The notes beneath the pieces were generated by a model, which saw only the letters and a program-made list of their open reading frames with translations, did no database searches and was not told the DNA's origin. From Gymnopus androsaceus JB14 (taxonomy: Eukaryota; Basidiomycota; Agaricomycetes; Agaricales; Omphalotaceae), in assembly GCA_009733575.1 (NCBI GenBank), contig ML769442.1, positions 210,666 through 274,665 on the forward strand: 64,000 nt of DNA. The letters are read 5' to 3'. Of the stretch, positions 45,873 to 55,961 are shown in pieces. Within the stretch, counting starts at the first letter, position 1. Each line of letters begins with the position of its first letter. The position numbers and the translations under genes were made by a program.

Positions 45873-47135
45873 CCAAGTATCTCCACTCGTTACAGCTATC
45901 AGCTCGGGCTCACTATAGCTCTCTTATACCGTCTCTAGAAGCAAACTTGTCAAGAATTGTGTTCTCGAGGTCTTGCCAAAAATTCGGTGTATTACCAAGG
46001 TCATCGAATTGGGTGACAAAGCTGTTTGTGCTGGCCTTGCAGATTCAACTAAGCAGTCCTATGGCGCTGGTCCTCTACGTTGGAACCAATTTTGCAACCA
46101 AATGTTGATTCCTGAAAGCCTTTGTATGCCCACCAACGAGACTCTCGTTATTGCTTTCATTGGTTTCCATATGGGAAAAGTCTAGGGTTCTTGTGTCAAG
46201 AACTGGCTTTCAGGTCTACGAGCTTGGCATGAATTGGCAGGTGCACCCTGGCCTGCAAGTTCACGTCTAATCTGTTTTGCACATATTGCTGCAAGAACTG
46301 CTGGCGCTAACTGTAAACATCCCCAACGCAATCCAATCACACTAGCACACATGTTAGCACTCTACGTTGCACTCGATTTCACCATTCCATTCCACTGCAC
46401 CATCTGGGCAGTTGCTTCCATTGCATTCTGGGGCTGTCGCCGCCTAGGTACTTTGATTCATTTCCATCTTATTCCTATGAATAATTACAAAATTCAGGTG
46501 AGCTGACGATCCCGTCCAAGAGTGGATTCAACCCCAAATACCACGCATCCCGCCCCACCAACATCTCTTTCACTACAAATCCCAACTGCTCTCGCAAGGC
46601 CATCATTTTCCGAATCCCTTGGTCCAAAACCACAAAGGAACTCGGAGCCTCTGTTGTTGGCACTGCACAGCATCAATCTCTCCAAATTCTATGCCCTTCC
46701 CTTGCTATCAAACACCACATGGCTGCCAACGCATCTGTACCTCCCACCTTTTCCCTATTCGCTTACCTCGACGACCAAGGTACACCCCATCACATGGTCA
46801 AATCCATATTTCTTGAATTCTGCAACTGGATCTGGAAGTCCGCAGGTCTTGAACACGTCCACGGCCATAGCTTTTGTATTGGAGGTGCAGTTGAACTCCT
46901 ACTAGCAGGTGTCACTCCAGAAGTAGTAGCTGCTGTTGGTGGTTAGACTTCTCTTGCATTCTTACTCTACTGGTGTTGTTTTGAAGATATTCTACCTACT
47001 CATATTATTAAAGCTTATGATTCTGGCCAGATATCGAGACTCAAATGTACTCTAGACAATTACCAGAAAGCCAACAACATTCCCAATTCCCTTATTGATG
47101 CCTGTATTAGCGGCATTGATATTACCAAAGATTAA
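45873..47135 (+). pseudogene. DIRS tyrosine recombinase, inactivated
   Basis: Phage-integrase-like recombinase used by DIRS elements in place of a DDE integrase. N-terminal DNA-binding part: LADSTKQSYGAGPLRWNQFC and NWLSGLRAWHELAGAPWP. Catalytic part: FWGCRRLGTL (Arg I region), IPWSKTTKELGA, HGHSFCIGGAVELLLAGV and LAFLLYW. In the HxxR motif the Arg is replaced by Cys (HSFC), and a TAG replaces the Trp codon after AAVGG. Frame changes near 45965, 46185 and 46500 complete the inactivation. Confidence 0.88.
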
Positions 47136-47302
47136 CTATTATTACTATACTTAATTCCAGCTTATACATTTCTTGAAGTTTAGCCAGAGCCAAGCTATGT
47201 TTGGGTTTCTTCTCGCCCGCACCCGCCGTTCTCCCTTTGATTGAGCTCTGGCTCTGCTCGGGTTGTCCGGCTCACCTGGCGACCACAGGCGGGAGCGCGT
47301 GG

Positions 47303-47391
47303 CTAAAGCCCAGCCAAACCCCTTTGCAAGTAGTATCCCATTTGAATTAATTTATATTCACTTATCTCGAACTAGCCATAGCCTGGCTTAT
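47303..47391 (+). repeat. DIRS split direct repeat B1
   Basis: 89 bp from CTAAAGCCCAG to CTGGCTTAT, identical to B2. It abuts A2 with at most one shared base. Confidence 0.95.
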
Positions 47392-47435
47392 TCCGAGATA
47401 AGTTGCCAGAGGCAGCTTATCAGAGGATAAGCCAG
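47383..47435. promoter_or_regulatory. Candidate recombinase site: 53-bp dyad at the B1/A2 junction
   Basis: Symmetric series CTGGCTTAT, 5 bp, GATAAGTTGCC, AGA, GGCAGCTTATC, 5 bp, ATAAGCCAG. The inner arms differ at one position and the outer arms are perfect. Paired arms around a short centre are what tyrosine recombinases bind, so this is the likely crossover region; binding is inferred. Confidence 0.6.
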
Positions 47436-47505
47436 CCAGGCACCTGATTGGCACCTATTAACTCGTTGCTTTTGACTCGCCGCCGTCGAATTCATAGCCC
47501 TTTAT
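47391..47505 (+). repeat. DIRS split direct repeat A2
   Basis: Matches A1 at 32380-32490 with scattered changes and an 11-bp duplication. Together with the end of B1 it forms the 53-bp dyad at 47383-47435. Confidence 0.92.
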
Positions 47506-47607
47506 CGTTTACCCACCCACCCGCTCCTATTAATCTCACACAGCTGTATGCTACAGCTTTAGTCTCCGTGTGTGTTTATTTTATTTTATTTGCCCACCCG
47601 CGCAGGA

Positions 47608-47696
47608 CTAAAGCCCAGCCAAACCCCTTTGCAAGTAGTATCCCATTTGAATTAATTTATATTCACTTATCTCGAACTAGCCATAGCCTGGCTTAT
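47608..47696 (+). repeat. DIRS split direct repeat B2 (element 3' end)
   Basis: 89 bp, identical to B1. Defines the right terminus of the DIRS element. Confidence 0.95.
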
Positions 47697-47699
47697 CTA

Positions 47700-48905
47700 C
47701 AAGTGGGAGTAGCATGATGAGGAGCGTGGGAGCGTCACGGAAGTGACAATGCGTGACTCTTGACTCTTCAACTTTCCCAGATTCGCGATACACATCATGA
47801 TCTTTGACAAAAACCAATAATGGTCTCTACAGCATCGTTCTTGACAACGGCCCCGAACAAATTTTCAATGGAATTTCAGGATGCGGGGAGTAAACTTGCG
47901 AGCAGCAGCAGCCGACATGCCATGGCATACTTCAACCTTACCAACTTTCCCTGAAAATACCAACTTGGCGGGAGTCAATTGTTGTATTTTGGTGCATGTT
48001 TCCGCCATTCAATGTTCCCAGGACTGATACTTGGATGTTATAAATTTGGATAGCTATGCCATCAAGCTATGCTCCCCGAACACTCACAAACAACTCTAGT
48101 AGCGGAAATTAAACTTCCAGTTCTGGATTGGACCCATCTTTGTCGAACAATGCGCTGATGTCTCAGACCTACGTGCATCAACTTGTTGCTTGCCTTTGGC
48201 ATTATGTTCAAGTGGTAGCAGAGACTTCTTGACCAGTCTCCTTGTACGGACGCTTGTATAGTATGTACAAGCAATGAACTTCAATAGAGCATCCTTCGCT
48301 AATTGCACTTGTAATTCAGAGTTGTTCCTCCTTTGGTGATCTCATTTTACATCTCGTCTCAGACTATCTGAGTCTCGACCTCATATCTGCTCCTAGAGCT
48401 CGAGAATTAATAAGCGGTCTCCCTGAATGGCAAGTACGACAATTCGACTTAATGGAGACGCCCTTCTGAAACTGACTTGTTTAGTTGCTTAGATTTTTTT
48501 TCGAAAGTAGTTCAAAAGAAATTCATCAAGTGTTTTGACTTTCGTTTTTGCCACCGCCCCTCGTCTCCCCAACCCTAACATCAGCGCTCCGTTTCCGGAG
48601 AACCAACTCCCAAGTCCAGTCTATATCATTATACTGCTCTGAAAACGAATATGTGGCTTTCTTTGAGTGGGGAGTAGACGAGTACCAAACTGTTCGCCCC
48701 CTCTCGGACTGGGACTCAAACATGGTGTTCAGTCTATGCATCTTGCAGAGAAATCTACCCGAATGTTGTGAAAATGACAAATATCATAGTCAGAAACATC
48801 ACAATCAGAAACCATCCAAGTTGTCGCAGTGCTCTCAGACCATGATCGAGGATTCTCCACATTTAAAAGGCAGCACTTTATGAATTGTTTGGCCACTCCC
48901 TCTTT
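47700..48905. other. Intergenic, DIRS to membrane-protein pseudogene
   Basis: No supported gene. The frame at 48548-48883 has no domain. Confidence 0.5.
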
Positions 48906-48911
48906 CCTTCA

Positions 48912-50953
48912 ATGTTCTCCGAAGCTTCTGTATTCGCCTCGGTACTGCTTGCTTCTCCCTCTTTTGGGTACAAACAACTCGTCGAATATCTCGAGGCGGT
49001 GGAAGTCCTCGGTGCGGCGTAAGTTTGCTTATAACTACTTCATGTACTTTTACTGATACATGCTCTCTAGGTATGCCAACCCAGCATGGATTATTGATGG
49101 AATACTTCCTTCACCGCTGTCCGCCGATGTTGTTGCTCGCGTCGATGTGACTACTCCATTCATTGGTCAAGAGCTCAACATGAGTATCTCTTTGGTCTCT
49201 TCCTTGAAGGGTCCGAGGACAATTCCACCCAACTAATTGGAACCCCTTCCACTGTTACTGTCCAATCTGCGGTTGTCGAGCCACCAGTTACCGCCATCAG
49301 CTACATCGCCAAAATGGTCTTTCCTACCATCAGCATGACCGCCCCTCTCCAGATCGACATGTTCCTCACCTACAACGACAACGTGAAGATTGCTTCCTAT
49401 GATGCTATCCTTCATTGCGTGGCCGAATTCTCAGTATACACTATTTCTTACTTGGCACCTAGATTGCAAAGGAACTCAATGTGACTATGATGAACATTAC
49501 CGAGATTATCCAGCTTAAAACTGCAACGGACGTTTGCGCGGTTTCGATGCAATACTGCACAGGTGATAATCAGCAGTACAAGTCACATGAAGCTTGCATT
49601 TCGTTCATGACTGAGCTTCCATTTGGCGAGACCTGGCAAGGAGGTATGAATACTGGTTGGTGTTGGTACATCCACAGAAGTAGGTGTTTATGTTTCGAGT
49701 CATTATTTGGGAAGCTCACGGAGCGTTAAAGACATGGTGAAGTATTGCCCTGAGGTTCACTGCCCTCATATTGGTCCTAATGGAGGCGAGATGTGCATCG
49801 CTCATACATCGAGGTCTTCAACACCAATCCGTTCAACCAGACCCTTCTTGTATACAACTCTTCCTACAATGTTGCCGACATGAAGGACATTCTTACCTCT
49901 AGTGTTATGGAGCTAGTGAAGGTTCAAACCGAAGTTGTTTCAATGACCACCATCACCTTTGTAAGTTTCTCTATTGTACTCCAAAGTGGTCAATGTTAAA
50001 TATCTCTTAGGTTCGGATCAAGCCCCAATCACTCCGCATCCCTTTTGGGATCTTGTTTGGTGAACAAACAAAGCTTCATAGGATTACCCGTTACCGGGCC
50101 AGAGCAAAGGGCTTGCTCCGAACCTAAATATCTCTTCAGTTTTCTGTCCCCGCCATTCTTTATATGCTCTTCCTTTACATGATGGCCAAAGCTACCGAGC
50201 TCCTTACCCATGTTTTTCTCTAATACTGGGAGATGTCTTTCGAGAATTGGAGGAACACTGTCACCTACGTCCTTGATCTCTAACTCATCTCCGTAACTAT
50301 TCTCGCCAACAAGCACACCTTTGACAACGTGAAAGTACTAAGGCCGCGGCACTATTAGTATCTGGATTGTACATTTTTGAGCTCGCCTATAGACCATCCA
50401 TGAGATGGCCACTGCTCATCCATCACTTTTGCACCGTTTTTGCGATTGTCCTTCTCCTTAATGTTCTTTCCTACACTGGACACCACACGCTCATTGCTGC
50501 TGGTGAGATTTGGCTGTTCCAAGCTACAACGGAGCAAATTGTCTTCATAGGGCTGTTCATGTGTATGTTTACTTTCTAACTTTGTTTTCATTTCACACAA
50601 CCAATGTACTTCTCCTCCAGATCGCCTATGTGTTCCCCTTGGATGGACCTGCGACATGCTTTGCTTTGGGGCAGTCCAATCGTTCATCTTCAGGATCGCG
50701 TTTGCTGCCTATCTTGTTTTCTGGGCGCTGCACCTGGAGCAATTCCATGCAAAACCTGATGAAATTGCTCTTTCCGTCATGCTTGTCACTATCATCACCC
50801 TTTTGATGTGTACACAAATGTCAGTCCTTCCTTCTGCCATTTCTCTTCAACCTGGTAGCTGATGTTTATTTTTTGTGAACAGATATGGTGCATGGGCAGT
50901 ATGGTGTCTTGCAGAGAAAGTCAACAAATTGATGCAACTAGCACCAATTTGAC
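48912..50953 (+). pseudogene. Secreted Cys-rich / multi-pass membrane protein, degenerate
   Basis: Signal-peptide-like start MFSEASVFASVLLASPSFGY. The luminal part has YANPAWIIDGILPSPLSADV and EGSEDNSTQLIGTPSTVTVQ, then a Cys-rich module (CAVSMQYCTGDNQQY, CISFMTELPFGETW) ending in VHCPHIGPNGGEMC. The C-terminal half is a multi-TM region: SVPAILYMLFLYMMAKATEL, WRNTVTYVLDL, LLVSGLYIFELAYRPSMRWP, LLIHHFCTVFAIVLLL, AAGEIWLFQATTEQIVFIGL and FGAVQSFIFRIAFAAYLVFW, ending YGAWAVWCLAEKVNKL. The TM part resembles TLC-like proteins common in Agaricomycetes. Frame breaks near 49182, 49440, 49680 and 49797 and stops at about 50221 and 50281 mark it as dead. A fragment of a paralogue lies at 63380-63600. 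Confidence 0.72.
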
Positions 50954-50954
50954 C

Positions 50955-51849
50955 ACTTACTACATGAACAAATCCAAGCACCTCCACTGTTGTGGAGGAT
51001 GCGTAGGAGATGGTCTAATAGCCCAATTAATCCACCTTCGCCTTCATTCATCTCTAAAAAACACAATCCTTTCAATTCCAAGACTACATTACTATACCTG
51101 TCGCTTTCGATATTGCTTTCGTGTTCTTACTCTCATAGGATTTTAATTTTTGGGCTTCTCGGTATAATTATTAGGTTCGGGCTATACTCGCTCCTCCATA
51201 GAAGTTTCATTCAACTCCCACTACGTATAATCATCGGGATCTTGGAATTTAGACCTGACGTTGTATCAAATAGTATGAACATTCAATGAACAGTTGATCG
51301 ATATGACAGGATTTTCTCCATGCGCTTATTTTTTTTGCGGAGCCGAGTAAAACTTGCGCTGAATAGGAAATGGCTACTTACATATGTAGAAGGCGATGTA
51401 GCTTGAGGATTTTTCACTGTACATAGAGTGGTCAGTTTCTTGGAGAGCCATCAATTGCATACAGTTAGGTGCAGTGCAACTGACTCAGATTCAACACTTA
51501 TACAAAGTCTGGCTTTCTCATCCAAAACTTAAAATAGTTCTGTGATTGAATGTGGCAACTGTACCACTAAACAAATTGCCACTACCAGCTTGTGGACAAA
51601 AAATATAATAATTTGTTTTCTGGATTGAATACCAGATAAGTACTAGTACAGGACAGCGATTCAAAATGGGGAACAAAGGAAAGGAGTGAGTAAAGCGGCC
51701 TGTCAGTGGTCGAGAAGCAGAAGAATAAGGCCCATAATACAGTAAAAGTACAAGAAGACTGGAAACAAAGAGTACAAGAGTAGAACGGAAATGATACCAA
51801 ACCGAGGAATCAAACCACCTCTAGAAATTCACGGACAGAACTTGAACTT
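50955..51849. other. Intergenic, partly duplicated
   Basis: 51010-51200 resembles 60920-61090 (shared CACAATCCTTTCAA and TATAATTATTAG stretches). No gene. Ends in TTGAACTT, the left target duplication of the next element. Confidence 0.5.
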
Positions 51850-52344
51850 GGGATCATTCTATTTGACAACCCCCTTGCTTGACAACAACCCCCCGTAACG
51901 GACAACCCTCTTGAAGTGTTATCTAGCAACCCTGTCATACATATTAAAGTGTGACTCTGCTTTTTTTCAAATATTTATGTCCTTGTATAATTTTTGAAAA
52001 GTGACAATTACTGCTGCTCAGTGCTTACTTGCATTTTGCTACTGCTACTGTGGTACTAGATGGCATTAGGTACTTAAGCTCTTACATGATACATATTATT
52101 TGTATTTCAATCTTGGTGATGATAAAAATTCAACAAATAAATATAATTCTAAACAAGGATTGCAATAATAATTCCCTTGGTGTAACTGCAACTCAATGGT
52201 GAATGCTCCTTGCATGCCCTCCACTGCACACAGTACCACAGAGTAGACTACCAAAATCCAACTGTAAAGTTATGTACATTGGATACTAAGTACATCAGCA
52301 AAACCTGTATTTTGCATTTTAATTCCCACAGCAATACCTAAAAC

Positions 52345-52540
52345 TCCCAGCACTCCCAGAGCTCCCAGTGCTGGCTAGCGCTTGCCAGTGCTGGCAGAGA
52401 TATAAAATCATACAACATTTCTTTTTCATTTCCAAATAAGGTAATTTTGCGGCCTCTGGGAGCTTCTGGGAGCCCCCTCCGGCATCGGCTGGACAATCTG
52501 AGTGCTGGGACGCTGGAAGGCTGGGAGCTCTGGACAGTTT
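52345..52540. repeat. Inverted clusters of CTCCCAG / CTGGGAG
   Basis: Three CTCCCAG copies at about 52345-52370 face three CTGGGAG copies at about 52455-52530. GC-rich block inside an AT-rich element, able to fold in several alternative hairpins. Confidence 0.5.
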
Positions 52541-52997
52541 TCTCAAGAACTGCCCACATCATACAAGTTCTGCTGATGTACTTCTCAGCATGCTAGTACA
52601 TAACAAGGTTACAAGGCTGACTACTTGTCTAGGTCAAAGGTAGGATAGTCAGTATTTTGTACTTGCTCACTGTGCTGGGCAACATCCAGCACAGTGAACA
52701 ACAACCACCAGAATACAAGGCTGACTTGGTGGTTGTCTGACAGCAGGAAGAGTGTTTCACTTTTTAGAATATTATTTATTTATTGAATTATTGCCATCAC
52801 CAAGATTGATTTGGACATGGTTTTCCAAAAACGCTGTAATATTTTGCACTCACAAACCAGTCCATTGTTTAGGTACTTAGCTAGCTGCTGCCAATGTTCT
52901 TGATTCTCACTACTTGTGGCCATTCCCCTTCCCCACTCCCCTTATTCTGAAGAAAATTAGCAAGTCACAATAGAAAATTTTATGAAATACTTAATGT

Positions 52998-53411
52998 CAC
53001 TGGGCTGGGTCCAAATTTTGGCAGTTGCAAAAGATAATGCGAAACGGCTTATGATTGATAAGATTTGGCACCAGATTTAGTGCATTTGATAAACCATATT
53101 TGGCTAATCCAAAACTTGATGCGAAAGACATTCTTTTGCCCCAGAAAAATACAAGGCAAGCTAATGTCTTTTGCAGCTGCAAAATAGTAGTCAAGGTGAT
53201 TTGTATTAGTTGCTAGGCCTACCGTTTCGCAGCTACAAAAGATGTTAGCTTGCCTTGTATTTTTCTGGGGCAAAAGAATGTCTTTCGCATCAAGTTTTGG
53301 ATTAGCCAAATATGGCTTATCAAATGCACTAAATCTGGTACCAAATCTAATCAATTACAAGCTGTTTCGCATTATCTTTTGCAACCGCCAAAATTTGATC
53401 CCGGCCCAGTG
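52998..53411. repeat. Large foldback, about 190-bp arms
   Basis: 52998-53188 and 53222-53411 are inverted copies at roughly 90% identity by eye, with a spacer of about 33 bp. Shared stretches include GCAAAAGATAATGCGAAAC, GGCTAATCCAAAACTTGATG and GACATTCTTTTGCCCCAG. Confidence 0.9.
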
Positions 53412-53532
53412 TGTCTGCTTATTTGGCATATTTGGTGAACTGTGACCATTTGTGACAACAACCGGGTTGCTAGATAAGGAAAGGGTTGTTTCATAACAAG
53501 GGGGTTGTCAAATAGAATAATCCCTTGAACTT

Positions 53533-54250
53533 GTTCCTGAGTAAATGCTATTGCGAGAGATCATGTGAGGGAATATTATGATGAGGTTGAAAGCAATAGG
53601 AATGACTTGGATATCCTATTCAGAAAACATTGTCAGTAAAATGGTTTTTCATACGACACATACAGTGTCTTGAAGGCGAAGTTGCGCACCATGGCTACGG
53701 CGACATAGGCTGCATTGCTTTCGAATGCCGACAATATTGCAGAAAACAGTTCCGTACTCGTAAATGTTGAAAGGATCCGACGCTTACAATAATGACGTCA
53801 TCAATTGACTCAACATGAGTCTTTTGTCCCGTTAATACTCCTTGAAACACTTTTGTAGCTGCGCTACATAAGGCAACAGCACTGTCTTTGTATTTGCTCA
53901 ATAAGCATACTAGATGCTGTAATTATGCCATTTGCTATATGATACATACGCTTATGAAGCATATGAACTGTTCAATACAATAGTAATCGAACGTAGTCAT
54001 AATTACTTGATCTCACATCGTATTTACATGCTGTTGAACCATTATGATCGTACCCTATGCCCTAAGCCACCTTACTATGATACTGTATAGTTGTAGTCGT
54101 ACTTAGTATAAATACTGTACCTAGTATCCGTACTCCTCAGCACACTCAGTTGTACTACTACTTGTCTATACAAGAACTCTTCGCTCTCCAACTAGTCCTC
54201 CAGACCAGTCTACTTGCTACATAACCAGGTGAGTAATGGATCTCACCATT
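53533..54250. other. Intergenic with a possible minus-strand exon
   Basis: The ORF 53695-53901 (-) contains KYKDSAVALCSAATKVFQGV, a plausible coding stretch with a GTAAGC donor near 53785, but no family could be assigned. Confidence 0.3.
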
Positions 54251-54256
54251 TGTTGA

Positions 54257-55167
54257 TCATATGTCTGCTTCAACAGTAAACATCATTCCGGATTCAATAA
54301 TAAGGAATATCACTTTTCCTAGACCTTCCCGTAACTCATTGGCAACTGTGTATCGTGAAACCTCTCGGTCTAATTTCCACAGACGAAAAACTATTAGGAC
54401 TAAAATGCATGCATGCATTGAGATCAGCGGCAGACAACCAACACTACGTGGGTGCTCTTACTTACCTGTGGTGACAAGGCTCGTCAAGCAGCCGCTAGCA
54501 TATGCAGAGGTGATCAATCGAATCGCAATCTGGCTTCGATTGTCGAATCCACCCAAAGTCAACCATTCTATCGGAATTGCTGCTACAACAAAGCTGGATA
54601 ATGTGAACCCTGCCATGGCGATAAAAAAGATGCCTGGGAGGACAAGGACGGACCAGTGTCGATTGTATATGCGCCAGCATCGGTAAACCTAGTTGCATCA
54701 TCAATAAATCCGAAAGAGTTACCAGACTCAGCACAAGACTACTTACCCAGATACTAGCACCAAGCAAGTTCTGGAGAAAAAGCAAGGAATCCTGTGAAAG
54801 ATCATTAGGAATGCATTACAAGATGTGGATTACAACTTACTCTGGTGGTAGTAAACCATAGCGGGGAGTTCAAAGTTGGTGACAAAAGATTCTCAGGCAC
54901 CAACAGTATGTTATAATCATCTACAAATGCGAGGAGTATGTCTGTTGTTGCAATGGTGAACAAGGTAAACATCATGACTAGCATGCCTCGCTTGACTTTC
55001 TTGAAGGGTATCAAAGTCGAACCTTTAGCATCCCAGAGGAAGCACCGTAAAGAGATGCCAAAGGTCACCAGCAGGATACCATAGAGCATGCTCTCGAGGA
55101 AGAGCCCGAGTAATTGTGACTGGGGCAGAGAGAATATCGCTGAAGAAAGGATCCCGCATCCTACCAT
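54257..55167 (-). CDS. Multi-pass membrane protein, fungal family, C-terminus short
   Basis: Exon 1 55167 to about 54853 (LLGLFLESMLYGILLVTFG then WDAKGSTLIPF), exon 2 DSLLFLQNLLGASIW, exon 3 VYRCWRIYNRHWSVLVLPGI, and exon 4 VLIVFRLWKLDREVSRYTVA to a TGA at 54257. Exon borders join in phase. At least five hydrophobic segments alternate with the charged loops WRIYNRHW and RLWKLDRE, the pattern of the large basidiomycete family of seven-TM-like proteins of unknown function. The frame ends soon after IIESGMMFT, where relatives have one or two more TM helices, so the 3' end may be truncated or another intron missed. Confidence 0.65.
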
Positions 55168-55169
55168 TG

Positions 55170-55960
55170 AAAGTTAACCACCTTATTTATGTCCTTGCAA
55201 GTTGCCAGTGAAGGATAACTAAGATAGGATTCAAGGGACCTTGATCGCTCGTTGTCTTGCGCAATTCCTTTACATAGTTACTTATAGGAAATATGTCGGA
55301 CTTTTTTTAGGCAGCAAGCGCTCATCAGCGTCGTTAGCATCGATGCTCATAAGCGCCATTCAGCGGCAGTAGGTCTGGGGGTATTTATAGAGTACATGAG
55401 TCCGAAGGCAAAAGTGGTCCCTAATAGTGTACTACTCTTCAAAAAAGATATAATGGAGGCTCTGTCCGACGGCGATTGCTTCAAATATGCGGCCATGTCG
55501 GATATTTTATTTATTTATTTTTAATTTCTTGACGGCTCACAACCGGCTGATCAGCGCTAATCAGTTTGGGGCGCTTATCAGTGCAGAACCAATTCTCCGA
55601 CATGCAAGGGGCATTCGGCATCCGAATGGCAGACCTTACCAATGAAAATCACCTGTTGCCAGCGATCCTGGTCAAGCCTGGCAACCAACAAAAAAGCCAT
55701 AGGAAATTCAAAGAGTTCTACATAATTAATGAAGTTCATTCCTTCAAGAAACTTGGTCAATGTTGTATCAAGGGCCTTTTCTCCGAGACATTGGATACGA
55801 ACTGATAAAGTGAAAAGAGTATTAAGCGCCAACTGAGTAAGCTTGACTTGCCTATTGAGTGGATGACTGCACATAAGATCGATTATGAAAAGGATGTATG
55901 GTACGTTATAACGAATTGGAGTCACCAATTCTAGAGGACGAGAGGTAGGATTGAAGTAGG
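55170..55960. other. Intergenic between membrane protein and IDO-like gene
   Basis: No supported gene. The minus-strand frame at 55578-55928 is unrecognised. Confidence 0.4.
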
Positions 55961-55961
55961 T

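Larger units (their letters stand above)
32380..47696 (+). mobile_element. DIRS-type YR retroelement with split direct repeats, nested insertion inside
   Basis: Order: A1 (32380) - gag - RT/RNase H - [9.6 kb insertion 36295-45863] - tyrosine recombinase - B1 - A2 - B2 (ends 47696). The A1...B1-A2-B2 arrangement is the hallmark of PAT/TOC-like DIRS elements, which integrate through a circular intermediate using a tyrosine recombinase and make no target duplication. Without the insertion it would be about 5.7 kb, normal for the group. All three ORFs carry disabling changes. Confidence 0.9.
51850..53524. mobile_element. TIR element, 1675 bp, 8-bp target duplication
   Basis: Inverted ends begin GGGATNATTCTATTTGACAA and continue into CCCCCTTG. 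TTGAACTT is directly repeated outside both ends (51842-51849, 53525-53532). Further in, TATCTAGCAACCC recurs inverted. There is no transposase ORF, so it is non-autonomous. An 8-bp duplication fits hAT-like elements, and a hAT C-terminal relic lies at 61160-61383, but a link is not shown. Confidence 0.9.

Noticed and set aside
36298..45917. CACTA-type element ends (TAGTG at 36298, CACTA at 45913)
   Set aside because: The orientation is inverted relative to real CACTA termini, and no longer inverted repeat extends from them.
45268..45918. Several overlapping plus-strand ORFs as a gene at the right of the insertion
   Set aside because: Frames overlap, are Ser/Cys/Phe-rich and lack any recognisable motif; likely chance open frames.
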